Assembly (NCBI RefSeq): GCF_001422485.1
Contig: NZ_LMNF01000003.1
Coordinates: forward strand, 101,443 to 165,442
DNA: 64,000 bases
Source: Agreia sp. Leaf283
GTDB taxonomy: Bacteria; Actinomycetota; Actinomycetes; Actinomycetales; Microbacteriaceae
Direction of reading: 5' to 3'
Position numbers and translations under genes: made by a program. The notes under the pieces were generated by a model that saw only the letters and a program-made list of their open reading frames with translations, searched no databases and was not told the origin of the DNA. Position 1 is the stretch's first letter. The number at the start of each line of letters is the position of its first letter. This document shows positions 16,278 to 24,371 of this stretch, one piece after another.

Positions 16278-16712
16278 TCAGGCGGCCTTTGCGAAGCCGT
16301 CGGCGGGCGACTGGCGTCGACGTTCGCTCCAGCCGACGTCTGCGGCCACCCGGGTGTCGCGCTCGACGCGCATCTCGTCTCCGATGCGCACATCGGGCTC
16401 GATGCGGGAGTTGCTGCCCAGGCGCGCGCCGCGGCCCACGAACACTCCGCGGCCGATGTGCACGTTCGCTCCGACGAAGACTCCGTCGGCGAGTGCCGCT
16501 CCGCGATCGACCCAGCTGCCCGCGCCGATCCATGCGTTCTGCCCGACCCGGGCATCCGATTCGACATAAGCCGACGAATCGATGAACGCGCTCGGGTGCA
16601 CCTTGGCTCCCGATGCCACGCGCCCGCGCCCGTTCAGGTGACGCCGGTACTTCGTGACGACGCCGGACTCGTCTTCGATCTCTTCTATTGGTCTGGTCAC
16701 TTGTGCCTCCAT
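16278..16712 (-). CDS. Hexapeptide-repeat (left-handed beta-helix) protein
   Basis: 144 residues. About residues 30-125 consist of imperfect hexapeptide repeats (HPSAFI, YVESDARVG, WIGAGS, VFVGANVHIG, VFVGRGARLG, RIEPDVRIG), giving a left-handed beta-helix. No acetyltransferase catalytic histidine loop or partner domain is evident, so it may be a structural or binding helix rather than an enzyme. The N-terminus starts with TRPIEEIEDESGVVTKYR. It is monocistronic between a hairpin terminator and a 130-bp upstream gap that also serves the divergent gene at 16846. Confidence 0.72.
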   Translation of the reverse strand: MEAQVTRPIEEIEDESGVVTKYRRHLNGRGRVASGAKVHPSAFIDSSAYVESDARVGQNAWIGAGSWVDRGAALADGVFVGANVHIGRGVFVGRGARLGSNSRIEPDVRIGDEMRVERDTRVAADVGWSERRRQSPADGFAKAA

Positions 16713-16845
16713 CTACAGCCGTTCTCACGACTCGATAGAGATAACACACAAGGGGCGAAGAGGATTCCCACCGGCCGACCCCATTGCGCTTTGCGAAAAC
16801 TCAACCCCCTTTTCTCGCCATTCGCGCGGGCGTAACGTCAGCCGC

Positions 16846-17322
16846 ATGAGTACATTCGACCCCTCCACGAATCACCTGAACGACGACGCCGTCGCAGCAG
16901 CGGCGGTCGACCGGGGAGACGCCGTCACCGGCCGTCACGCCCGACCACCTGCTGAGGCCGAACGGGACGTCGACGCTTTCGCGAGCGACGACACCCAGCC
17001 TTTCGACCCCATCACCGACGACGTCGACGGCAATCACGCCGAGCGCGCGGAACCGAACCGCAGCGCCCTCGACGAGGTGGCGCATCCGTTCGACCAGACC
17101 AACGGCATCGTCGAGGAGGTCGACCGGCAGCACGGCGAGACGCACAACAACGACGAGCAGCTCGACGCCGACCCCGATGTCGACCCCGACCTCGACCCGA
17201 CGGCCGAGGACGACGAGCCCGGGCGGGAGTCGCCGAACGACCGCCGCCCCCTCGTGAACACGGCGCTGATCACCGAAGAGGTCTTCGGCGACGACGAGAG
17301 GAAGAAGCCCCGCTTCGACTGA
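16846..17322 (+). CDS. Acidic, probably disordered hypothetical protein
   Basis: 158 residues from ATG 16846; the frame is open back to 16654 but the upstream part codes for unlikely residues and overlaps the divergent gene's promoter region. It is very rich in Asp/Glu (for example DPDVDPDLDPTAEDDEP near 125) and in Asn/His, with no hydrophobic core, signal peptide or known motif. The C-terminus ALITEEVFGDDERKKPRFD is more structured and may be the conserved part. No clear ribosome binding site is visible. Function unknown. Confidence 0.6.
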   Translation: MSTFDPSTNHLNDDAVAAAAVDRGDAVTGRHARPPAEAERDVDAFASDDTQPFDPITDDVDGNHAERAEPNRSALDEVAHPFDQTNGIVEEVDRQHGETHNNDEQLDADPDVDPDLDPTAEDDEPGRESPNDRRPLVNTALITEEVFGDDERKKPRFD

Positions 17323-17329
17323 GGCCTCA

Positions 17330-17345
17330 AGCCCGAGACCGGGCT
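17330..17345. terminator. Short hairpin between converging genes
   Basis: AGCCCG and CGGGCT form a 6-bp stem with a 4-nt loop in the 21-bp gap between converging genes, touching the stop of the minus-strand gene. It is a candidate bidirectional terminator, but a short one. Confidence 0.35.
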
Positions 17346-17982
17346 ACACGTCGAGCGTGTCGCCGGGTTCGAGCGCGAAGTACTGTCCGCCGTTCTGTTC
17401 GGTGGCCCACTTGATGCGGTCGCCCGTCATCGTCTTCCCCGCCTTCGAGAGAGTCATCTCGTGGGTGGGGAAGCTTCGTTTGGGCTTCACGGCCAGCACG
17501 TAGTCCATCGAGTCGCCGATCTTCAGCCACGGAGCTCCGACGGGTGCGGCGAGCACGTCGACGTCGACCCCCTCCGGCACCGTGTAGGAGTCGCCGCCGT
17601 AGTACACGGAGCCATTGATGAGTACGCCCACGTTGTCGACCACCGGGATCGACGAGTGGATCACCGCGTGCTTCTCGCCGAAGAAGCGCAGGGTGAAGGG
17701 AGCGACGGTGACCTCGTCGCCCGCTTCGACGATGGTGATCGGGAACCCGGTCGCGGCATCCGCAACGCCCTTCGGGGCGAAGATGCGAGTGTCGGGCGCC
17801 TTGTCGAGCAGGCGGGTGAGCTGCTCCGGGGTCCAGTGGTCGGCGTGCTCGTGAGTGATCACGACGGCGACGGCGCCGGAGGCCTCGGTGATCGCGGTGG
17901 TGAACGATCCGGGATCGACGAAGAGCTTCTTGCCCGACTGCTCGATGATGAGTGCGGCGTGCTCGAGTTTGGTGAGTCTCAT
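17344..17982 (-). CDS. MBL-fold metal-dependent hydrolase
   Basis: 212 residues. It starts MRLTKLEHAALIIE and has the metallo-beta-lactamase motif THEHADHW near residues 63-70, plus later DSYTVPEGVDVDVLAAPVGAPW (cited in part) as in UlaG-like hydrolases. Two zinc or manganese ions are expected. The small size and lack of signal peptide fit the cytosolic UlaG/YtkL-type group. Substrate unknown; monocistronic. Confidence 0.85.
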   Translation of the reverse strand: MRLTKLEHAALIIEQSGKKLFVDPGSFTTAITEASGAVAVVITHEHADHWTPEQLTRLLDKAPDTRIFAPKGVADAATGFPITIVEAGDEVTVAPFTLRFFGEKHAVIHSSIPVVDNVGVLINGSVYYGGDSYTVPEGVDVDVLAAPVGAPWLKIGDSMDYVLAVKPKRSFPTHEMTLSKAGKTMTGDRIKWATEQNGGQYFALEPGDTLDV

Positions 17983-18049
17983 TTCTCCAGCGTAGAACTC
18001 TCATGAAGGTCTCCGGTGCGCCTTGCACGTAGGCCATAATCGACAGATC

Positions 18050-18964
18050 ATGACCACCTCGCCGAAGCGGATCGTTCTCGCGATCAACCCGTCGGCCTCG
18101 TTCGGCTCGAGAAGCGCCACGGGTCCTCGCGTCGTCGAGGCGCTCCTCGCCGAGGGCCACGACGTGGTCGCCCTGACCGAGCTCGATTTCGCGGCGCTCA
18201 CGGCATCCGTTCGGCAGGCCCTGGATGCCGGTGGTCCGGCCGAGGCCGACGCGCTCGTCGTCGTAGGCGGTGACGGAATGGTCAGCCTTGCGGTCAATGC
18301 GACCGCCGAAACGGGCATCCCGTTCGGCATCATCCCCTCGGGCACCGGCAACGACATGGCGCGAGGGCTCGGCATTCCGCTCGACTCGCTCGACGACGCC
18401 CTGGCCTTTCTGCGCTCGGCGCTCGCGGCAGGCGCGCGAACGATCGATGCGGGCCGTGTGCACCACGCCGACGGAACGACCTGGTTCGGGGGAGTGCTCT
18501 CGGCGGGATTCGATGCCCTGGTCAACGAGCGCGCGAATCGCATGAGCCGTCCGCGCGGAGCGAGTCGCTACGTGATCGCGCTGCTCGCCGAGCTCGTCAC
18601 GCTGCGCGCCCGCAGCTATGAGCTCACCGTCGACGGAGTGTCGTCCACCGTGAGCGCCTCCCTGATCGCGGTGGCGAACAATCGGTCGCTCGGCGGAGGC
18701 ATGATGGTGACTCCGGATGCACTCATCGACGATGGGTACCTCGATCTGTTCCGGGTGGGGGCGCTGTCTCGTGTGCGCTTCCTGCGCCTTTTTCCGAAGG
18801 TGTTCTCGGGCAGCCATACCGGGCTCGACATCGTCGACATCTCCCGGGTGTCGCGCGTGCGCATCGATGCGGACGACGTGATCGCCTACGCCGACGGCGA
18901 GAGAATCGGCCCTCTTCCGGTCGAGGTCGAGGTCGTCGCGGGGGCGCTCCGCATCCTCGCCTGA
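18050..18964 (+). CDS. Diacylglycerol/lipid kinase family protein
   Basis: 304 residues from ATG 18050 (the frame is open to TTG 18023). The catalytic domain shows INPSASFGS, VVVGGDGMVSLAVNA (GGDG loop) and PSGTGNDMARGLG, the signatures of DagK/YegS lipid kinases. The C-terminal beta-sandwich includes SLIAVANNRSLGGGM and DGYLDLF. It probably phosphorylates diacylglycerol or a related lipid at the membrane, recycling it for phospholipid synthesis. Followed by the tRNA-Glu gene. Confidence 0.88.
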   Translation: MTTSPKRIVLAINPSASFGSRSATGPRVVEALLAEGHDVVALTELDFAALTASVRQALDAGGPAEADALVVVGGDGMVSLAVNATAETGIPFGIIPSGTGNDMARGLGIPLDSLDDALAFLRSALAAGARTIDAGRVHHADGTTWFGGVLSAGFDALVNERANRMSRPRGASRYVIALLAELVTLRARSYELTVDGVSSTVSASLIAVANNRSLGGGMMVTPDALIDDGYLDLFRVGALSRVRFLRLFPKVFSGSHTGLDIVDISRVSRVRIDADDVIAYADGERIGPLPVEVEVVAGALRILA

Positions 18965-18969
18965 GCCGA

Positions 18970-19000
18970 TTGGCATTGAGGGCGGATCGTATGGCATACT
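18970..19000 (+). promoter_or_regulatory. Possible tRNA-Glu promoter
   Basis: TTGGCA (18970-18975) and CATACT (18995-19000) resemble -35 and -10 elements with a 19-bp spacer, 15 bases before the mature tRNA. The spacing is a little long. Confidence 0.35.
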
Positions 19001-19015
19001 CGTTGAGTTGCAGAC

Positions 19016-19088
19016 GGCCCCATCGTTTAGCGGCCTAGGACACCGCCCTCTCACGGCGGCAGCACCGGTTCGAATCCGGTTGGGGTCA
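19016..19088 (+). tRNA. tRNA-Glu (anticodon CTC)
   Basis: A 73-nt cloverleaf. The acceptor stem pairs GGCCCCA with TGGGGTC (one G-U), the anticodon stem CCGCC/GGCGG encloses the loop CTCTCAC with anticodon CTC, and the T arm ACCGG-TTCGAAT-CCGGT is canonical. The discriminator base is A and CCA is not encoded. It reads GAG codons, the dominant Glu codon here. Confidence 0.96.
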
Positions 19089-19093
19089 CAGAT

Positions 19094-19131
19094 AGCCCGG
19101 TTCCCCTCATTCAGGGGCGCCGGGCTTTTTC
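19094..19131 (+). terminator. Rho-independent terminator of tRNA-Glu
   Basis: AGCCCGG (19094-19100) pairs with CCGGGCT (19120-19126), with an inner CCCC/GGGG stem, followed by TTTTTCT. Confidence 0.9.
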
Positions 19132-19158
19132 TATACTCGGGCGCGTACCCTTTTCTGC

Positions 19159-20190
19159 ATGCGAGCAACCCTGATGTACGGCGCCGGAGACGTGCGCGTC
19201 GAGACCGTGGCCGATCCCGTTATCCAGGAGCCGACCGATGCCATCGTGCGCATCGTCGCCGGTTGCATCTGCGGCAGCGACCTCTGGCCGTACGCCTCGC
19301 GCGAGGCCACTGAAGAGGGGTCCCGCATGGGGCACGAGTTCGTCGGCGTCATCGAAGAGCTGGGCTCCGAGACCACCGACCTCGCCATCGGCGACTTCGT
19401 GATCGTGCCGTTCGTCGTCTCCGACGGCACCTGCGACTTCTGCCGCGAGGGCCTGCAGACCTCGTGCCGACACGGCGGGCACTGGGGCGGCGACCAGGAC
19501 GGCGGGCAGGGCGAGCGCGCCCGCGTGCCCCAGGCATCCGGAACCGTCGTCGTCGTACCCGTGGGCTTCGACGAGAAGTTCATCCCGTCGCTGCTGAGTC
19601 TGTCCGACGTGATGTCGACCGGGTACCACGCGGCCAAGAAGGCGCAGATCGAGCCTGGGCAGACCGTCGCCGTGATCGGCGACGGAGCCGTCGGCCTCTC
19701 CGCGGTCATCGCGGCGAAGCTCATGGGCGCGTCCCGCATCATCCTGCTGGGCAGGCACGAGGCCCGCACGAATCTGGGGCGCGAGTTCGGCGCGACCGAG
19801 GTCGTGGCCGAGAGGGGCGACGAGGCCATCGCCCGCGTTCTGGAGCTGACCGACGGCGACGGCGCGCACGCCGTGCTCGAGGCCGTCGGGCTGCGGCCCG
19901 CCATCGAAACTGCGATCGCGATCGTGCGCGACGGCGGCGTGATCAGCCGGGTCGGCGTTCCGCAGTTCACCGAGGTTCCGATCGGTCGACGCGAGTTCAT
20001 GCGCAACATCACCCTCACCGGTGGAGTCGCACCGGCCCGGGCGTACATCGACGAGCTCCTTCCTCTTGTGCTCGACGGCACCATCGAGCCCGGCCGTGTC
20101 TTCGATCGCACCATCGGCATCGACGAGGTGCCGGCCGGCTACCAGGCCATGGCCGACCGCGAAGCCCTCAAGGTGCTCATCCGGCCGTAG
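19159..20190 (+). CDS. Zinc-dependent alcohol dehydrogenase family protein
   Basis: 343 residues of the medium-chain dehydrogenase family. Catalytic zinc ligands are seen in CGSDLWPY and GHEFVG. The structural zinc lobe is incomplete: GTCDFCREGLQTSC keeps three of the usual four cysteines, with Asp in the first place. The Rossmann domain has VIGDGAVGLSAV and LLGRHEAR, suggesting NADP(H). Related proteins act on small aldehydes or alcohols. It is transcribed alone after the tRNA terminator. Confidence 0.88.
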   Translation: MRATLMYGAGDVRVETVADPVIQEPTDAIVRIVAGCICGSDLWPYASREATEEGSRMGHEFVGVIEELGSETTDLAIGDFVIVPFVVSDGTCDFCREGLQTSCRHGGHWGGDQDGGQGERARVPQASGTVVVVPVGFDEKFIPSLLSLSDVMSTGYHAAKKAQIEPGQTVAVIGDGAVGLSAVIAAKLMGASRIILLGRHEARTNLGREFGATEVVAERGDEAIARVLELTDGDGAHAVLEAVGLRPAIETAIAIVRDGGVISRVGVPQFTEVPIGRREFMRNITLTGGVAPARAYIDELLPLVLDGTIEPGRVFDRTIGIDEVPAGYQAMADREALKVLIRP

Positions 20191-20254
20191 AAGAATTTTC
20201 ATTCGTGTGTGATTTCTGCCCCCGCGACGACATTCCATAAGTGAGGGGGTACGA

Positions 20255-20794
20255 ATGAATGCCGACGACGATTCGGACGCTGAGCTGGTGAGGGGCCTTG
20301 CGGCCGGAGACAAACGTGCACTCGCAGTGCTCTTGCGGAGGCATTCGCCCTCCGTCACGAGATACGCCTGGGCCCTGGTTGCGAGCCAGTCCGACGTGGA
20401 AGAGGTCGTGCAAGACACCTTCGTGACGTGTTGGCGCAAGGCTGACGGCATCGTGTTGCCCGACAGCTCGGTTCTCCCCTGGCTTCTGACCACTTGCAGA
20501 TATCTGGCGCTGAACCTCAACAGGGCACGCGTCAGGCACGCCACGGACGAGCTTCCCGACGACGTGCCGGTGTCCGACCACGATGTCGATGCTCGGGATC
20601 GCCTGCGATGGGTTATGGGAGAGATCGACAAGCTCTCTGCCCTCGACCGTCGCGTATGCGAGTTGTGTTTGATCGATGGCCGCAGCTATGCGGATGCGGC
20701 AATCGAAACCGGAATCAGCGTCGGAGCCGTGCGCCAGAGGGTCTCACGGAGTCGCGCCAGGCTGCGAAAGGCGGCGATCGACAATGAGAACTGA
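20255..20794 (+). CDS. ECF-type RNA polymerase sigma factor
   Basis: 179 residues from ATG 20255 with GAGGGGGT upstream. Region 2 (about 25-90) has RYAWALVASQSDVEEVVQDTF (cited in part) and FVTCWRKAD; region 4 (about 125-175) has the helix-turn-helix YADAAIETGISVGAVRQRVSR (cited in part). There is no region 1 or 3 and no C-terminal extension. The next gene overlaps by 11 bp and encodes a single-pass membrane protein, the usual place of an anti-sigma factor, so this sigma factor probably responds to an envelope signal. No ECF promoter motif was identified upstream. Confidence 0.9.
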   Translation: MNADDDSDAELVRGLAAGDKRALAVLLRRHSPSVTRYAWALVASQSDVEEVVQDTFVTCWRKADGIVLPDSSVLPWLLTTCRYLALNLNRARVRHATDELPDDVPVSDHDVDARDRLRWVMGEIDKLSALDRRVCELCLIDGRSYADAAIETGISVGAVRQRVSRSRARLRKAAIDNEN

Positions 20795-21818
20795 ACCTCC
20801 AGCCGGCGATGACTTCGAGCGGATGATCGTTCGCATCTCCGAGAACGTGCTCCTCGCCGCCGAGTCACAGCTCCCTGCAGCCGAAGCGGCGCCGAAACCC
20901 CGGTTCCGGTTCGGTGCCCTCAGCATCATCGTGCTCGTTGTGCTCGGTCTCGGCGCTGCGGGAGGCGCGCTGGCCATCGGCCTCGGGAATTCCCCGTGGG
21001 GTGCCGTGGAGCCGACGGCGACGACCTCGACCACTCAGGCCCCCAGCCGCACGCCCCAACCGACTCCGACTGCGACGACGCCCGCGGTGCCGACCGTGCC
21101 GACCGTGGCCATCGGGGAGGCCTCGTTCAGCCCGCCGAGCTGGGGTGCCGGCATCCCGGTCGAGCTCTCCGGATTCGCGCCGAACACGGAGTTCGCCCTC
21201 TCGATCGACTCCCACTACTCGGCCGGTTCGTCGTCTCCGGATGACTATTTCTCTGTCCTCACCACTCCCACCACGGTCACGACCGACGATCGTGGGGCGG
21301 TGTCTTTTGTGTGGACTCCAGATTCGTTCCCGCAGAACATCGCCAGTACCGAGAGTGGACAGATCTGGGAGAGTTACCTGCGCGTCGATGCCAGTGGAGG
21401 ACCCGAACGGGATCCGTCCGGCGACGAATACGTCGATCCGATCGCGGCGAGCGGCCCGCTTCCCATCACCTACCTTCCTATCGATGACGTCTCGGTACAG
21501 CTGCAATCGTGCATCGAGCCAGAGGTGTTCTCGGGCCAATCGGGAGTTCCTGTGACGGTGACGGGTCTCGTGCCGGGTGAGACGGTCTACCTGAGAGGCT
21601 CGAGAACGGACAATCCCTACAGTTACTCCCTGTCAGGCGAGGGCGTGGCCGACGGGCAGGGGACGGCGGTCGTCGGCCTCTCGGGTTCGTCGGTCCAGAC
21701 CTCAGCGGCGATCGCCCCGGCGCAGTGGCAGCTCACCTGGACGGGCAGCTATCGTGCGACCGCATCTGACGCGAATCCCCTCGGCTCCGTGCCGTTGACG
21801 ATCGGCGGCTGCGGCTGA
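20784..21818 (+). CDS. Single-pass membrane protein, likely regulator of the ECF sigma factor
   Basis: 344 residues from ATG 20784, inside the last codons of the sigma-factor gene. It has a cytoplasmic N-terminal part of ~46 residues (FERMIVRISENVLLAAESQ), one membrane helix (about 49-72, LSIIVLVVLGLGAAGGALAI), a Thr/Pro-rich linker and an extracytoplasmic beta-rich domain with repeated Ig-like segments (IPVELSGFAPNTEF, VPVTVTGLVPGETVYLRG). There is no zinc-binding HxxxCxxC anti-sigma motif, so it is either a non-canonical anti-sigma factor or a signal-sensing partner. The coupling to the sigma gene is the main evidence for a regulatory role. Confidence 0.65.
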   Translation: MRTEPPAGDDFERMIVRISENVLLAAESQLPAAEAAPKPRFRFGALSIIVLVVLGLGAAGGALAIGLGNSPWGAVEPTATTSTTQAPSRTPQPTPTATTPAVPTVPTVAIGEASFSPPSWGAGIPVELSGFAPNTEFALSIDSHYSAGSSSPDDYFSVLTTPTTVTTDDRGAVSFVWTPDSFPQNIASTESGQIWESYLRVDASGGPERDPSGDEYVDPIAASGPLPITYLPIDDVSVQLQSCIEPEVFSGQSGVPVTVTGLVPGETVYLRGSRTDNPYSYSLSGEGVADGQGTAVVGLSGSSVQTSAAIAPAQWQLTWTGSYRATASDANPLGSVPLTIGGCG

Positions 21819-21895
21819 CATGCGATGTTGCGCCGAGTGACGTCATCGGATGCCGCGGGTCACGACGTTCAGCTGGCCGTGGGTACTGTGAATTC

Positions 21896-22927
21896 ATGAG
21901 CACAGACAGCCCGCGCGACCTGAAGAGCCTCGGATTTCTGACCATCGGCTTCTTCGACGAGGCCGATCCGTTCGGCGGGCATGAGAGCACGCTGCAGATC
22001 ATCGAGCTGGGGGAGCAGTTGGGCTTCGACAGTGCCTGGCTGCGCGACCGGCACCTGCAGCACGGAATCTCGTCGCCGGTCGCCGTGCTGGCCGCCGCGA
22101 GCCAGCGCACGAGCCGCATCGAGCTCGGAACGGCGGTGATCCCGCTCGGGCTGGAGAACCCGTTCCGGCTCGCCGAAGACCTCTCGACCGTCGACGTGTT
22201 GAGTCGGGGTCGGCTGAACCCGGGCGTGAGTGTCGGGGTGCCGACGCACTTCGACGACATCAAGCACCACCTGTATCCGGACTCGTGGGAGAACGAGAAT
22301 TTCACGACCGAACGGGTGGACCGCCTGCTGCACAACCTGCGCGGCGACGCGGTGAGCACGTTCGAGGGAACGGAGGGTATCGAGGCGTATTCGACGCGCA
22401 TCCAGCCCCACTCGCCGGGGCTCGCCGACAGGGTCTGGTACGGAGCGGCCGGTCTGTCATCGGCCGCCTGGGCGGGGGATCGCGGGCTCAATCTCCTGAG
22501 CAGCAGCGTCGTGCGGGCCGAGGAGGACGACGACTTCGCCCGCATCCAACGGGCTCAGATCGATCTCTTCCGCGACCGGCATCCCCTGGGGCAGGCGGCT
22601 CGCGCATCCCAGGGGCTCGTCGTGATTCCCACCGACACAGCCACGGCTGAGCAGGCAGCGAAGTACCGGGCGTTCGCCGAGCGCAGATTCGCTCGAACGA
22701 CCGCGCCGCAGGGGCCGCAGCGTATGCTCTTCGCTCCCGACCTCGTGGGGAGCTCGGAGGAGATCGCCGATGCGCTGCGGGCTCACGCGGGGTATCGGGC
22801 CGTCGACGAGGTCGTGTTCGCGCTGCCCTTCACCCTCGAACACGACGACTACGTGCAGATCCTCACAGACATCGCTACCGTTCTCGCACCCCTCCTTGGC
22901 TGGGAATCTGCGCACAAATCAGACTGA
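21896..22927 (+). CDS. LLM-class flavin-dependent oxidoreductase
   Basis: 343 residues with a luciferase-like TIM barrel: SLGFLTIGFFDEADPF at the start, LGFDSAWLRDRHL, IELGTAVIPLGLENPFRLAED (cited in part) and a C-terminal YVQILTDIATVLAPLLG helix. The family uses reduced FMN or F420 to act on varied small molecules. It stands alone between the sigma-factor pair and the GlsB gene. Substrate unknown. Confidence 0.82.
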   Translation: MSTDSPRDLKSLGFLTIGFFDEADPFGGHESTLQIIELGEQLGFDSAWLRDRHLQHGISSPVAVLAAASQRTSRIELGTAVIPLGLENPFRLAEDLSTVDVLSRGRLNPGVSVGVPTHFDDIKHHLYPDSWENENFTTERVDRLLHNLRGDAVSTFEGTEGIEAYSTRIQPHSPGLADRVWYGAAGLSSAAWAGDRGLNLLSSSVVRAEEDDDFARIQRAQIDLFRDRHPLGQAARASQGLVVIPTDTATAEQAAKYRAFAERRFARTTAPQGPQRMLFAPDLVGSSEEIADALRAHAGYRAVDEVVFALPFTLEHDDYVQILTDIATVLAPLLGWESAHKSD

Positions 22928-22947
22928 AGAGCCTGATGTCAAGCCCT

Positions 22948-22965
22948 GTGCCCCGAATAGGGCAC
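22948..22965 (+). terminator. Small hairpin after LLM oxidoreductase gene
   Basis: GTGCCC and GGGCAC form a 6-bp stem with a CGAATA loop, 20 bases beyond the stop. There is no U-tract; a weak candidate. Confidence 0.3.
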
Positions 22966-23036
22966 GACCGCTAGTGTCTTGGCTGCAGTAGTCGAAATCC
23001 GCCTGCTGCACTACACAGTGCATTGGAGAGACAGTC

Positions 23037-23309
23037 ATGAGCTTTCTCGGTTTTCTTCTTCTCGGTCTGATCGCGGGCGCAATCGCTAAGGCGATTCTTC
23101 CGGGCAAGCAGGGTGGCGGCTGGGTTATCACCCTCGTCCTCGGTGTTGTCGGAGCCCTCATCGGTGGATGGATCGGCGGCGCTGTCTTCGGCGTCGGCTA
23201 CGACGGATTCTTCAGCATCCAGTCGTGGCTCATCGCCATCGTCGGTTCGATCGTTGTGCTTCTCGTCTACGGCCTCATCGTGGGCCGCGGAAGCCGCAGC
23301 CGCGCGTAA
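23037..23309 (+). CDS. GlsB/YeaQ/YmgE-type stress membrane protein
   Basis: 90 residues with three membrane helices. The glycine-rich family pattern is clear: LLLGLIAGAIAKAILPGKQGG, then ITLVLGVVGALIGGWIGGAVFG (both cited in part). Family members are small inner-membrane proteins induced by stress in many bacteria (transglycosylase-associated family); molecular role unresolved. A short ribosome binding site (GGAGAG) precedes ATG 23037. A strong hairpin follows, so it is monocistronic. Confidence 0.9.
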   Translation: MSFLGFLLLGLIAGAIAKAILPGKQGGGWVITLVLGVVGALIGGWIGGAVFGVGYDGFFSIQSWLIAIVGSIVVLLVYGLIVGRGSRSRA

Positions 23310-23326
23310 CGCGCCAACACACGCTC

Positions 23327-23361
23327 GAAGCGCCTCGACCCCCTGTGGGTCGGGGCGCTTC
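23327..23361 (+). terminator. Terminator hairpin after GlsB gene
   Basis: A 15-bp stem (23327-23341 with 23347-23361, one G-U pair) and a 5-nt loop. It lies between the GlsB gene and the PadR-operon operator region. Confidence 0.8.
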
Positions 23362-23386
23362 GTCGTTGAGCCGGGTATCGGCATCC

Positions 23387-23457
23387 AATTCGCGATATAT
23401 CTTGACCGACTGCTAATTCGCGATATATCTTGAGAGCAATCGACGCGATATATCGCG
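23387..23457 (+). promoter_or_regulatory. Triple operator-like boxes of the DUF4097-PadR operon
   Basis: AATTCGCGATATATCTTGA occurs exactly twice (23387-23405 and 23415-23433). A third box at 23444-23457 is the perfect 14-bp palindrome CGCGATATATCGCG. The shared cores start at 23391, 23419 and 23444. The very AT-rich ATATAT cores stand out in this genome and are typical of PadR-family sites. The PadR gene lies in the operon that follows, so autoregulation is likely. Confidence 0.7.
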
Positions 23458-23480
23458 TTATCGACCTCAAGGAGAATTTC

Positions 23481-24371
23481 ATGGCCATCGAGAAGTGGCT
23501 GGTCACCGGCCCCAAAGTCATCGACCTCGAACTCGTGCGTTCGGTCAAGATCAGCCTCATCGGCGGCAAGATCGACGTGATCGCCCACGACGAGCCCGGC
23601 GCCCGCGTCGAGGTGCACTCGGTCTCGGGCAGAGACCTGAAGGTCTCGATCGACGGCGACGTGCTCGAGATCGACCACCCGCAGCTCAGCTGGGACAACT
23701 TCATCGAGGTCTTCAAATCGTTCAAGGGCAACGCGAAGGCCGACATCAGCATCATGATCCCGCGCGACGCGGGCCTGAAGTTCGGCGTCGTCAACGCCGG
23801 CGCTCTCATCTCCGGCCTGCGCACCGACGCCCGGGTCAACTCCGTGTCGGGTGACATCGTGATCGACGACATCGTCGGCGACCTCGACATCAACACCGTC
23901 AGCGGCGAGATCTCCGTGAGCGACCAGGAGGGCGTGCTGAACGCGCACACCGTCACCGGCGACATCACGGTCACCGGCGCGCTGCGCAAGTTCTCCGCAG
24001 ACGGTGTCTCCGGCACGGTGTTCCTCGACCTCACCGGTATTCCTGAGGAGATCAGCAACAACACGGTCAGCGGAGATCTCACCGTGCGCCTCGACCAGGA
24101 TGTTCCGGCGCGTTTCAGCCTCAACAGCGTCAGCGGCACGCTGCAGGTCGACTCGACCATCACGCGCGGCACCCGTGGCCGCGGCTTCAACCACACGTCG
24201 GGCACCCTCGACGCGAAGTGGGTGGAGGTACGCGCGAACTCGGTGTCGGGCGACATCACATCGGTGCGCCGGGCGACCGTGGGGGCATCGAGCGTTCCGT
24301 CATCGGGCGTGTTCGACGCACCCGTCGACGACTCCGCGCCGTTCGACGCACCGGAGGGGGAATCCCTGTGA
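23481..24371 (+). CDS. DUF4097-family beta-helix protein
   Basis: 296 residues from ATG 23481 with AAGGAG seven bases upstream. It contains repeated short strand units ending in N-S-V-S-G-D or N-T-V-S-G-E/D (about 135-280), the DUF4097 signature forming a right-handed beta-helix-like solenoid. An N-terminal segment with VRSVKISLIGGKIDVIAHDE (cited in part) precedes it. No signal peptide is present. The gene overlaps the PadR regulator by 4 bp, a common pairing in actinobacteria whose function is unknown; a ligand-sensing or scaffold role is conjecture. Confidence 0.85.
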   Translation: MAIEKWLVTGPKVIDLELVRSVKISLIGGKIDVIAHDEPGARVEVHSVSGRDLKVSIDGDVLEIDHPQLSWDNFIEVFKSFKGNAKADISIMIPRDAGLKFGVVNAGALISGLRTDARVNSVSGDIVIDDIVGDLDINTVSGEISVSDQEGVLNAHTVTGDITVTGALRKFSADGVSGTVFLDLTGIPEEISNNTVSGDLTVRLDQDVPARFSLNSVSGTLQVDSTITRGTRGRGFNHTSGTLDAKWVEVRANSVSGDITSVRRATVGASSVPSSGVFDAPVDDSAPFDAPEGESL

